A stretch of 64,000 bases of DNA from Aspidiotus rigidus (taxonomy: Eukaryota > Arthropoda > Insecta > Hemiptera > Diaspididae): the NCBI GenBank assembly GCA_035079385.1, contig JAVHKY010000046.1, positions 2,728,001 to 2,792,000 on the forward strand. Direction: 5' to 3'. The notes beneath the pieces are model-generated. The model was not told the DNA's origin. It saw only the letters and a program-made list of their open reading frames with translations, and did not search any database. The first letter of the stretch is position 1. Each line of letters starts with the position of its first letter. Shown here piece after piece: positions 50,801-62,437 of the stretch. The position numbers and the translations under genes are program-made.

Positions 50801-51345
50801 TTAGGATAGCACTATTGGGTATCATTTTTAGTCGCCAGTAATTTTTTTCTGATGAAAATTAAGTTTTGCATAGAAAGCGATAATTTCGAATTTTCGAAAT
50901 TGTGAATTGTAGTCAAGTTTTTTTGCTGAATCAGCATGAAATTCGTAATCTGCGTTAAATTTTGGTTGGGATAGGACTATTGGGTATCATTTTCAGTCGC
51001 CAGTAATTTTTTTCTGATGAAAATTAAGTTTTGCATAGAAAGCGATAATTTCGAATTTTCGAAATTGTGATTTGTAGTAATGTTTTTTTTGCTGAATCAT
51101 TATGGAATTCGTAATCTGCGTTACATTTCGGTTAGGATAGGACTATTGGGTATCATTTTTAGTCGCCAGTAATTTTTTTCTGATGAAAATTAAGTTTTGC
51201 ATAGAAAGCGATAATTTCGAATTTTCGAAATTGTGATTTGTAGTCAAGTTTTTTTGCTGAATCAGCATGAAACTCGTAATCTGCGTTAAATTCCGGTTAG
51301 GATAGGACTATTGGGTATCATTTTCAGTCGCCAGTAATTTTTTTC
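47873..51345. repeat. Mixed block B monomers with adjacent duplicates
   Basis: About 21 monomers of many block B types. Two adjacent nearly identical pairs stand out: GCGTAGAAAGCGG monomers with GTAGTAGAG and GTGATCGGCG (about 49,195-49,526), and GTAGTAATG monomers with 8 T and CATTATGG (about 50,184-50,514), the first of which has AAATTTTGGTTGGG and the second ACATTTCGG. The order GTGAATTG type, then GTAGTAATG/CATTATGG type repeats several times between 49.7 and 51.8 kb. Other private changes are AAGTTATGC near 49,047 and AATTTTTTTTGATG near 48,857. Confidence 0.7.
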
Positions 51346-54300
51346 TGATGAAAATTAAGTTTTGCATAGAAAGCGATAAATTTGAATTTTCGTAATTGTG
51401 ATTTGTAGTAAAGATTTTTGGCTGAATCAGCATGAAATTCGTAATCTGCGTTAAATTTCGGTTAGGATAGGACTATTGGGTATCATTTTTAGTCGCCAGT
51501 AATTTTTTTCTGATGAAAATTAAGTTTTGCATAGAAAGCGATAATTTCGAATTTTCGAAATTGTGAATTGTAGTCAAGTTTTTTTGCTGAATCAGCATGA
51601 AATTCGTAATCTGCGTTAAATTTTGGTTGGGATAGGACTATTGGGTATCATTTTCAGTCGCCAGTAATTTTTTTCTGATGAAAATTAAGTTTTGCATAGA
51701 AAGCGATAATTTCGAATTTTCGAAATTGTGATTTGTAGTAATGTTTTTTTTGCTGAATCATTATGGAATTCGTAATCTGCGTTACATTTCGGTTAGGATA
51801 GGACTATTGGGTATCATTTTTAGTCGCCAGTAATTTTTTTCTGATGAAAATTAAGTTTTGCGTAGAAAGCGGTAATTTCGAATTTTCGAAATTGTGATTT
51901 GTAGTAGAGTTTTTTTTGCTGAATCAGTATGAAATTCGTGATCGGCGTTAAATTTCGGTTAGGATAGGACTATTGGGTATCATTTTTAGTCGCCAGTAAT
52001 GTTTTTCTGATGAAAATTAAGTTTTGCATAGAAAGCGATAATTTCGAATTTTTGATATTGTGATCTATAGTCAAGTTTCTGTTGCTGAATCAGCATGAAA
52101 TTCGTAATCTGCGTTAAATTTTGGTTAGGATAGGACTATTGGGTATCATTTTTAGTCGCCAGTAATTTTTTTCTGATGAAAATTAAGTTTTGCATAGAAA
52201 GCGATAATTTCGAATTTTCGAATTTGTGATTTGTAGTAATGTTTTTTTTGCTGAATCATTATGGAATTCGTAATCTGCGTTACATTTCGGTTAGGATAGG
52301 ACTATTGGGTATCATTTTTAGTCGCCAGTAATTTTTTTCTGATGAAAATTAAGTTTTGCATAGAAAGCGATAAATTTGAATTTTCGTAATTGTGATTTGT
52401 AGTAAAGATTTTTGGCTGAATCAGCATGAAATTCGTAATCTGCGTTAAATTTCGGTTAGGATAGGACTATTGGGTATCATTTTTAGTCGCCAGTAATTTT
52501 TTTCTGATGAAAATTAAGTTTTGCATAGAAAGCGATAATTTTGAATTTTCGGAATTGTGATCTGTAGTCGAGTTTTTTTGCTGAATCAGCATGAAATTCG
52601 TAATCTGCGTTGAATTTCGGTTAGGATAGCACTATTGGGTATCATTTTTAGTCGACAGTAATTTTTTTCTGATGAAAATTAAGTTTTGCATAGAAAGCGA
52701 TAATTTCGAATTTTCGAAATTGTGATTTGTAGTAATGTTTTTTTTGCTGAATCAGTATGAAATTCGTAATCGGCGTTAAATTTCGGTTAGGATAGGACTA
52801 TTGGGTATCATTTTTAGTCGCCAGTAATTTTTTTCTGATGAAAATTAAGTTTTGCGTAGAAAGCGATAATTTCGAATTTTCGAAATTGTGATTTGTAGTA
52901 GAGTTTTTTTTGCTGAATCAGTATGAAATTCGTGATCGGCGTTAAATTTCGGTTAGGATAGGACTATTGGGTATCATTTTTAGTCGCCAGTAATTTTTTT
53001 CTGATGAAAATTAGGTTTTGCATAGAAAGCGATAATTTCGAATTTTCGAAATTGTGATTTGTAGTCAAGTTTTTTTGCTGAATCAGCATGAAACTCGTAA
53101 TCTGCGTTAAATTCCGGTTAGGATAGGACTATTGGGTATCATTTTCAGTCGCCAGTAATTTTTTTCTGATGAAAATTAAGTTTTGCATAGAAAGCGATAA
53201 TTTTGAATTTTCGGAATTGTGATCTGTAGTCGAGTTTTTTTGCTGAATCAGCATGAAATTCGTAATCTGCGTTGAATTTCGGTTAGGATAGCACTATTGG
53301 GTATCATTTTTAGTCGCCAGTAATTTTTTTCTGATGAAAATTAAGTTTTGCATAGAAAGCGATAATTTCGAATTTTCGAAATTGTGATTTGTAGTCAAGT
53401 TTTTTTGCTGAATCAGCCTGAAATTCGTGATCTGCGTTAAATTTTGGTTAGGATAGGACTATTGGGTATCATTTTTAGTCGCCAGTAATGTTTTTCTGAT
53501 GAAAATTAAGTTTTGCATAGAAAGCGATAATTTCGAATTTTTGATATTGTGATCTATAGTCAAGTTTCTGTTGCTGAATCAGCATGAAATTCGTAATCTG
53601 CGTTAAATTTTGGTTAGGATAGGACTATTGGGTATCATTTTTAGTCGCCAGTAATTTTTTTCTGATGAAAATTAAGTTTTGCATAGAAAGCGATAATTTC
53701 GAATTTTCGAAATTGTGATTTGTAGTAATGTTTTTTTTGCTGAATCATTATGGAATTCGTAATCTGCGTTACATTTCGGTTAGGATAGGACTATTGGGTA
53801 TCATTTTTAGTCGCCAGTAATTTTTTTCTGATGAAAATTAAGTTTTGCATAGAAAGCGATAAATTTGAATTTTCGTAATTGTGATTTGTAGTAAAGATTT
53901 TTGGCTGAATCAGCATGAAATTCGTAATCTGCGTTAAATTTCGGTTAGGATAGGACTATTGGGTATCATTTTCAGTCGCCAGTAATTTTTTTCTGATGAA
54001 AATTAAGTTTTGCATAGAAAGCGATAAATTTGAATTTTCGTAATTGTGATTTGTAGTAAAGATTTTTGGCTGAATCAGCATGAAATTCGTAATCTGCGTT
54101 AAATTTCGGTTAGGATAGGACTATTGGGTATCATTTTTAGTCGCCAGTAATTTTTTTCTGATGAAAATTAAGTTTTGCATAGAAAGCGATAATTTCGAAT
54201 TTTCGAAATTGTGAATTGTAGTCAAGTTTTTTTGCTGAATCAGCATGAAATTCGTAATCTGCGTTAAATTTTGGTTGGGATAGGACTATTGGGTATCATT

Positions 54301-56477
54301 TTCAGTCGCCAGTAATTTTTTTCTGATGAAAATTAAGTTTTGCATAGAAAGCGATAATTTCGAATTTTCGAAATTGTGATTTGTAGTAATGTTTTTTTTG
54401 CTGAATCATTATGGAATTCGTAATCTGCGTTACATTTCGGTTAGGATAGGACTATTGGGTATCATTTTTAGTCGCCAGTAATTTTTTTCTGATGAAAATT
54501 AAGTTTTGCGTAGAAAGCGGTAATTTCGAATTTTCGAAATTGTGATTTGTAGTAGAGTTTTTTTTGCTGAATCAGTATGAAATTCGTGATCGGCGTTAAA
54601 TTTCGGTTAGGATAGGACTATTGGGTATCATTTTTAGTCGCCAGTAATGTTTTTCTGATGAAAATTAAGTTTTGCATAGAAAGCGATAATTTCGAATTTT
54701 TGATATTGTGATCTATAGTCAAGTTTCTGTTGCTGAATCAGCATGAAATTCGTAATCTGCGTTAAATTTTGGTTAGGATAGGACTATTGGGTATCATTTT
54801 TAGTCGCCAGTAATTTTTTTCTGATGAAAATTAAGTTTTGCATAGAAAGCGATAATTTCGAATTTTCGAATTTGTGATTTGTAGTAATGTTTTTTTTGCT
54901 GAATCATTATGGAATTCGTAATCTGCGTTACATTTCGGTTAGGATAGGACTATTGGGTATCATTTTTAGTCGCCAGTAATTTTTTTCTGATGAAAATTAA
55001 GTTTTGCATAGAAAGCGATAAATTTGAATTTTCGTAATTGTGATTTGTAGTAAAGATTTTTGGCTGAATCAGCATGAAATTCGTAATCTGCGTTAAATTT
55101 CGGTTAGGATAGGACTATTGGGTATCATTTTTAGTCGCCAGTAATGTTTTTCTGATGAAAATTAAGTTTTGCATAGAAAGCGATAATTTTGAATTTTCGG
55201 AATTGTGATCTGTAGTCGAGTTTTTTTGCTGAATCAGCATGAAATTCGTAATCTGCGTTGAATTTCGGTTAGGATAGCACTATTGGGTATCATTTTTAGT
55301 CGACAGTAATTTTTTTCTGATGAAAATTAAGTTTTGCATAGAAAGCGATAATTTCGAATTTTCGAAATTGTGATTTGTAGTAGAGTTTTTTTTGCTGAAT
55401 CAGTATGAAATTCGTGATCGGCGTTAAATTTCGGTTAGGATAGGACTATTGGGTATCATTTTTAGTCGCCAGTAATTTTTTTCTGATGAAAATTAAGATT
55501 TGCATAGAAAGCGATAATTTCGAATTTTCGAAATTGTGATTTGTAGTAATGTTTTTTTTGCTGAATCAGTATGAAATTCGTAATCGGCGTTAAATTTCGG
55601 TTAGGATAGGACTATTGGGTATCATTTTTAGTCGCCAGTAATTTTTTTCTGATGAAAATTAAGTTTTGCGTAGAAAGCGATAATTTCGAATTTTCGAAAT
55701 TGTGATTTGTAGTAGAGTTTTTTTTGCTGAATCAGTATGAAATTCGTGATCGGCGTTAAATTTCGGTTAGGATAGGACTATTGGGTATCATTTTTAGTCG
55801 CCAGTAATTTTTTTCTGATGAAAATTAGGTTTTGCATAGAAAGCGATAATTTCGAATTTTCGAAATTGTGATTTGTAGTCAAGTTTTTTTGCTGAATCAG
55901 CATGAAACTCGTAATCTGCGTTAAATTCCGGTTAGGATAGGACTATTGGGTATCATTTTCAGTCGCCAGTAATTTTTTTCTGATGAAAATTAAGTTTTGC
56001 ATAGAAAGCGATAATTTTGAATTTTCGGAATTGTGATCTGTAGTCGAGTTTTTTTGCTGAATCAGCATGAAATTCGTAATCTGCGTTGAATTTCGGTTAG
56101 GATAGCACTATTGGGTATCATTTTTAGTCGCCAGTAATTTTTTTCTGATGAAAATTAAGTTTTGCATAGAAAGCGATAATTTCGAATTTTCGAAATTGTG
56201 ATTTGTAGTCAAGTTTTTTTGCTGAATCAGCCTGAAATTCGTGATCTGCGTTAAATTTTGGTTAGGATAGGACTATTGGGTATCATTTTTAGTCGCCAGT
56301 AATGTTTTTCTGATGAAAATTAAGTTTTGCATAGAAAGCGATAATTTCGAATTTTTGATATTGTGATCTATAGTCAAGTTTCTGTTGCTGAATCAGCATG
56401 AAATTCGTAATCTGCGTTAAATTTTGGTTAGGATAGGACTATTGGGTATCATTTTTAGTCGCCAGTAATTTTTTTCT
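51346..56477. repeat. HOR of 2,648 bp (16 monomers) and a 2,814-bp version
   Basis: Landmarks repeat at 2,648 bp: GATAAATTTG with TTCGTAATTG (51,375 and 54,023), CGAATTTGTG (52,219 and 54,867) and GTCGACAG (52,651 and 55,299). From about 55,480 an extra AAGATTTGC/GTAGTAATG monomer is present and the offset becomes 2,814 bp, as shown by TTAGGTTTTG (53,011 and 55,825) and CAGCCTG (53,414 and 56,228). Copies are therefore about 51,346-53,993 and 53,994 onward, with similarity fading at about 56,478. A further difference is GTAGTAATG in copy one near 52,730 against GTAGTAGAG in copy two near 55,378. Confidence 0.8.
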
Positions 56478-59400
56478 GATGAAAATTAAGATTTGCATAG
56501 AAAGCGATAATTTCGAATTTTCGAAATTGTGATTTGTAGTAATGTTTTTTTTGCTGAATCAGTATGAAATTCGTAATCTGCGTTAAATTTTGGTTAGGAT
56601 AGGACTATTGGGTATCATTTTTAGTCGCCAGTAATGTTTTTCTGATGAAAATTAAGTTTTGCATAGAACGCGATAATTTCGAATTTTTGATATTGTGATC
56701 TATAGTCAAGTTTCTGTTGCTGAATCAGCATGAAATTCGTAATCTGCGTTAAATTTTGGTTAGGATAGGACTATTGGGTATCATTTTTAGTCGCCAGTAA
56801 TTTTTTTCTGATGAAAATTAAGTTTTGCATAGAAAGCGATAATTTCGAATTTTCGAAATTGTGATTTGTAGTCAAGTTTTTTTGCTGAATCAGCCTGAAA
56901 TTCGTGATCTGCGTTAAATTTTGGTTAGGATAGGACTATTGGGTATCATTTTTAGTCGCCAGTAATGTTTTTCTGATGAAAATTAAGTTTTGCATAGAAC
57001 GCGATAATTTCGAATTTTTGATATTGTGATCTATAGTCAAGTTTCTGTTACTGAATCAGCATGAAATTCGTAATCTGCGTTAAATTTTGGTTAGGATAGG
57101 ACTATTGGGTATCATTTTTAGTCGCCAGTAATTTTTTTCTGATGAAAATTAAGATTTGCATAGAAAGCGATAATTTCGAATTTTCGAAATTGTGATTTGT
57201 AGTAATGTTTTTTTTGCTGAATCAGTATGAAATTCGTGATCGGCGTTAAATTTCGGTTAGGATAGGACTATTGGGTATCATTTTTAGTCGCCAGTAATTT
57301 TTTTCTGATGAAAATTAAGTTTTGCATAGAAAGCGATAGTTTCGAATTTTCGAAATTGTGATTTGTAGTAAAGTTTTTTTGCTGAATCAGCATGAAAATC
57401 GTAATCTGCGTTAAATTTGGGTTGGGATAGGACTATTGGGTATCATTTTCAGTCGCCAGTAATTGTTTTCTGATGAAAATTAAGTTTTGCATAGAAAGCG
57501 ATAAATTTGAATTTTCGAAATTGTGATTTGTAGTAAAGATTTTTGGCTGAATCAGCATGAAATTCGTAATCTGCGTTAAATTTCGGTTAGGATAGGACTA
57601 TTAGGTATCATTTTTAGTCGCCAGTAATTTTTTTCTGATGAAAATTAAGTTTTGCATAGAACGCGATAATTTCGAATTTTTGATATTGTGATCTATAGTC
57701 AAGTTTCTGTTGCTGAATCAGCATGAAATTCGTAATCTGCGTTAAATTTTGGTTAGGATAGGACTATTGGGTATCATTTTTAGTCGCCAGTAATTTTTTT
57801 CTGATGAAAATTAAGTTTTGCATAGAAAGCGATAATTTCGAATTTTCGAAATTGTGATTTGTAGTCGAAGTTTTTTTGCTGAATCAGCCTGAAATTCGTG
57901 ATCTGCGTTAAATTTTGGTTAGGATAGGACTATTGGGTATCATTTTTAGTCGCCAGTAATGTTTTTCTGATGAAAATTAAGTTTTGCATAGAACGCGATA
58001 ATTTCGAATTTTTGATATTGTGATCTATAGTCAAGTTTCTGTTGCTGAATCAGCATGAAATTCGTAATCTGCGTTAAATTTTGGTTAGGATAGGACTATT
58101 GGGTATCATTTTTAGTCGCCAGTAATTTTTTTCTGATGAAAATTAAGTTTTGCATAGAAAGCGATAATTTCGAATTTTCGAAATTGTGATTTGTAGTCAA
58201 GTTTTTTTGCTGAATCAGCCTGAAATTCGTGATCTGCGTTAAATTTTGGTTAGGATAGGACTATTGGGTATCATTTTTAGTCGCCAGTAATGTTTTTCTG
58301 ATGAAAATTAAGTTTTGCATAGAACGCGATAATTTCGAATTTTTGATATTGTGATCTATAGTCAAGTTTCTGTTACTGAATCAGCATGAAATTCGTAATC
58401 TGCGTTAAATTTTGGTTAGGATAGGACTATTGGGTATCATTTTTAGTCGCCAGTAATTTTTTTCTGATGAAAATTAAGATTTGCATAGAAAGCGATAATT
58501 TCGAATTTTCGAAATTGTGATTTGTAGTAATGTTTTTTTTGCTGAATCAGTATGAAATTCGTAATCTGCGTTAAATTTTGGTTAGGATAGGACTATTGGG
58601 TATCATTTTTAGTCGCCAGTAATGTTTTTCTGATGAAAATTAAGTTTTGCATAGAACGCGATAATTTCGAATTTTTGATATTGTGATCTATAGTCAAGTT
58701 TCTGTTGCTGAATCAGCATGAAATTCGTAATCTGCGTTAAATTTTGGTTAGGATAGGACTATTGGGTATCATTTTTAGTCGCCAGTAATTTTTTTCTGAT
58801 GAAAATTAAGTTTTGCATAGAAAGCGATAATTTCGAATTTTCGAAATTGTGATTTGTAGTCAAGTTTTTTTGCTGAATCAGCCTGAAATTCGTGATCTGC
58901 GTTAAATTTTGGTTAGGATAGGACTATTGGGTATCATTTTTAGTCGCCAGTAATGTTTTTCTGATGAAAATTAAGTTTTGCATAGAACGCGATAATTTCG
59001 AATTTTTGATATTGTGATCTATAGTCAAGTTTCTGTTACTGAATCAGCATGAAATTCGTAATCTGCGTTAAATTTTGGTTAGGATAGGACTATTGGGTAT
59101 CATTTTTAGTCGCCAGTAATTTTTTTCTGATGAAAATTAAGATTTGCATAGAAAGCGATAATTTCGAATTTTCGAAATTGTGATTTGTAGTAATGTTTTT
59201 TTTGCTGAATCAGTATGAAATTCGTGATCGGCGTTAAATTTCGGTTAGGATAGGACTATTGGGTATCATTTTTAGTCGCCAGTAATTTTTTTCTGATGAA
59301 AATTAAGTTTTGCATAGAAAGCGATAGTTTCGAATTTTCGAAATTGTGATTTGTAGTAAAGTTTTTTTGCTGAATCAGCATGAAAATCGTAATCTGCGTT

Positions 59401-60120
59401 AAATTTGGGTTGGGATAGGACTATTGGGTATCATTTTCAGTCGCCAGTAATTGTTTTCTGATGAAAATTAAGTTTTGCATAGAAAGCGATAAATTTGAAT
59501 TTTCGAAATTGTGATTTGTAGTAAAGATTTTTGGCTGAATCAGCATGAAATTCGTAATCTGCGTTAAATTTCGGTTAGGATAGGACTATTAGGTATCATT
59601 TTTAGTCGCCAGTAATTTTTTTCTGATGAAAATTAAGTTTTGCATAGAACGCGATAATTTCGAATTTTTGATATTGTGATCTATAGTCAAGTTTCTGTTG
59701 CTGAATCAGCATGAAATTCGTAATCTGCGTTAAATTTTGGTTAGGATAGGACTATTGGGTATCATTTTTAGTCGCCAGTAATTTTTTTCTGATGAAAATT
59801 AAGTTTTGCATAGAAAGCGATAATTTCGAATTTTCGAAATTGTGATTTGTAGTCGAAGTTTTTTTGCTGAATCAGCCTGAAATTCGTGATCTGCGTTAAA
59901 TTTTGGTTAGGATAGGACTATTGGGTATCATTTTTAGTCGCCAGTAATGTTTTTCTGATGAAAATTAAGTTTTGCATAGAACGCGATAATTTCGAATTTT
60001 TGATATTGTGATCTATAGTCAAGTTTCTGTTGCTGAATCAGCATGAAATTCGTAATCTGCGTTAAATTTTGGTTAGGATAGGACTATTGGGTATCATTTT
60101 TAGTCGCCAGTAATTTTTTT
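56145..60120. repeat. Two tandem copies of a 12-monomer HOR (1,988 bp)
   Basis: Monomers from 56,145 to 58,132 are repeated in the same order from 58,133 to 60,120. Landmarks at 1,988 bp include CAGCCTG (56,228 and 58,216), CTGTTACTG (57,045 and 59,033) and a one-base insertion GTAGTCGAAG (GTCGAAG at 57,864 and 59,852). Inside the unit there is a four-monomer sub-repeat of about 663 bp: CTGTTACTG also occurs at 58,370, 663 bp before 59,033. Copy one has GAAAGCG and CTGTTGCTG in its second monomer, where copy two has GAACGCG and CTGTTACTG. Confidence 0.85.
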
Positions 60121-62437
60121 CTGATGAAAATTAAGATTTGCATAGAAAGCGATAATTTCGAATTTTCGAAATTGTGATTTGTAGTAATGTTTTTTTTGCT
60201 GAATCAGTATGAAATTCGTAATCGGCGTTAAATTTCGGTTAGGATAGGACTATTGGGTATCATTTTTAGTCGCCAGTAATTTTTTTCTGATGAAAATCAA
60301 GTTTTGCATAGAAAGCGATAGTTTCAAATTTTCGAAATTGTGATTTGTAGTCAAGTTTTTTTGCTGAATCAGCATGAAACTCGTAATCTGCGTTAAATTC
60401 CGGTTAGGATAGGACTATTGGGTATCATTTTTAGTCGCCAGTAATTTTTTTCTGATGAAAATTAAGTTTTGCATAGAAAGCGATAATTTCGAATTTTCGA
60501 AATTGTGATTTGTAGTCAAGTTTTTTTGCTGAATCAGCATGAAACTCGTAATCTGCGTTAAATTCCGGTTAGGATAGGACTATTGGGTATCATTTTCAGT
60601 CGCCAGTAATTTTTTTCTGATGAAAATTAAGTTTTGCATAGAAAGCGATAAATTTGAATTTTCGTAATTGTGATTTGTAGTAAAGATTTTTGGCTGAATC
60701 AGCATGAAATTCGTAATCTGCGTTAAATTTCGGTTAGGATAGGACTATTGGGTATCATTTTTAGTCGCCAGTAATTTTTTTCTGATGAAAATTAAGTTTT
60801 GCATAGAAAGCGATAATTTCGAATTTTCGAAATTGTGATTTGTAGTCAAGTTTTTTTGCTGAATCAGCATGAAACTCGTAATCTGCGTTAAATTCCGGTT
60901 AGGATAGGACTATTGGGTATCATTTTCAGTCGCCAGTAATTTTTTTCTGATGAAAATTAAGTTTTGCATAGAAAGCGATAAATTTGAATTTTCGTAATTG
61001 TGATTTGTAGTAAAGATTTTTGGCTGAATCAGCATGAAATTCGTAATCTGCGTTAAATTTCGGTTAGGATAGGACTATTGGGTATCATTTTTAGTCGCCA
61101 GTAATTTTTTTCTGATGAAAATTAAGTTTTAAATAGAAAGCGATAATTTCGAATTTTTGATATTGTGATCTATAGTCAAGTTTCTGTTGCTGAATCAGCA
61201 TGAAACTCGTAATCTGCGTTAAATTCCGGTTAGGATAGGACTATTGGGTATCATTTTTAGTCGCCAGTAATTTTTTTCTGATGAAAATTAAGATTTGCAT
61301 AGAAAGCGATAATTTCGAATTTTCGAAATTGTGATTTGTAGTAATGTTTTTTTTGCTGAATCAGTATGAAATTCGTAATCGGCGTTAAATTTCGGTTAGG
61401 ATAGGACTATTGGGTATCATTTTTAGTCGCCAGTAATTTTTTTCTGATGAAAATTAAGTTTTGCATAGAACGCGATAATTTCGAATTTTTGATATTGTGA
61501 TCTATAGTCAAGTTTCTGTTGCTGAATCAGCATGAAATTCGTAATCTGCGTTAAATTTTGGTTAGGATAGGACTATTGGGTATCATTTTTAGTCCCCAGT
61601 AATTTTTTTCTGATGAAAATTAAGTTTTGCGTAGAAAGCGGTAATTTCGAATTTTCGAAATTGTGATTTGTAGTAGAGTTTTTTTTGCTGAATCAGTATG
61701 AAATTCGTGATCGGCGTTAAATTTCGGTTAGGATAGGACTATTGGGTATCATTTTTAGTCGCCAGTAATTTTTTTCTGATGAAAATTAAGTTTTGCGTAG
61801 AAAGCGGTAATTTCGAATTTTCGAAATTGTGATTTGTAGTAGAGTTTTTTTTGCTGAATCAGCATGAAACTCGTAATCTGCGTTAAATTCCGGTTAGGAT
61901 AGGACTATTGGGTATCATTTTTAGTCGCCAGTAATTTTTTTCTGATGAAAATTAAGTTTTGCATAGAAAGCGATAATTTCGAATTTTCGAAATTGTGATT
62001 TGTAGTCAAGTTTTTTTGCTGAATCAGCATGAAACTCGTAATCTGCGTTAAATTCCGGTTAGGATAGGACTATTGGGTATCATTTTCAGTCGCCAGTAAT
62101 TTTTTTCTGATGAAAATTAAGTTTTGCATAGAAAGCGATAATTTCGAATTTTCGAAATTGTGATTTGTAGTCAAGTTTTTTTGCTGAATCAGCCTGAAAT
62201 TCGTAATCTGCGTTAAATTTTGGTTAGGATAGGACTATTGGGTATCATTTTTAGTCGCCAGTAATGTTTTTCTGATGAAAATTAAGTTTTGCATAGAAAG
62301 CGATAATTTCGAATTTTTGATATTGTGATCTATAGTCAAGTTTCTGTTGCTGAATCAGCATGAAATTCGTAATCTGCGTTAAATTTTGGTTAGGATAGGA
62401 CTATTGGGTATCATTTTTAGTCGCCAGTAATTTTTTT
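60121..62437. repeat. Mixed block B monomers rich in the GAAACTCG type
   Basis: About 14 monomers. A dimer of the GAAACTCG/AAATTCCGG type and the GATAAATTTG/TTCGTAATTG type occurs twice at a 330-bp offset (60,440s to 61.1 kb). A private change, AAGTTTTAAATAG, is found near 61,128 in a GATATTG monomer. The pair at about 61,600-61,930 combines two GCGTAGAAAGCGG/GTAGTAGAG monomers, the second of which ends as a GAAACTCG type and so is a hybrid. Confidence 0.7.
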
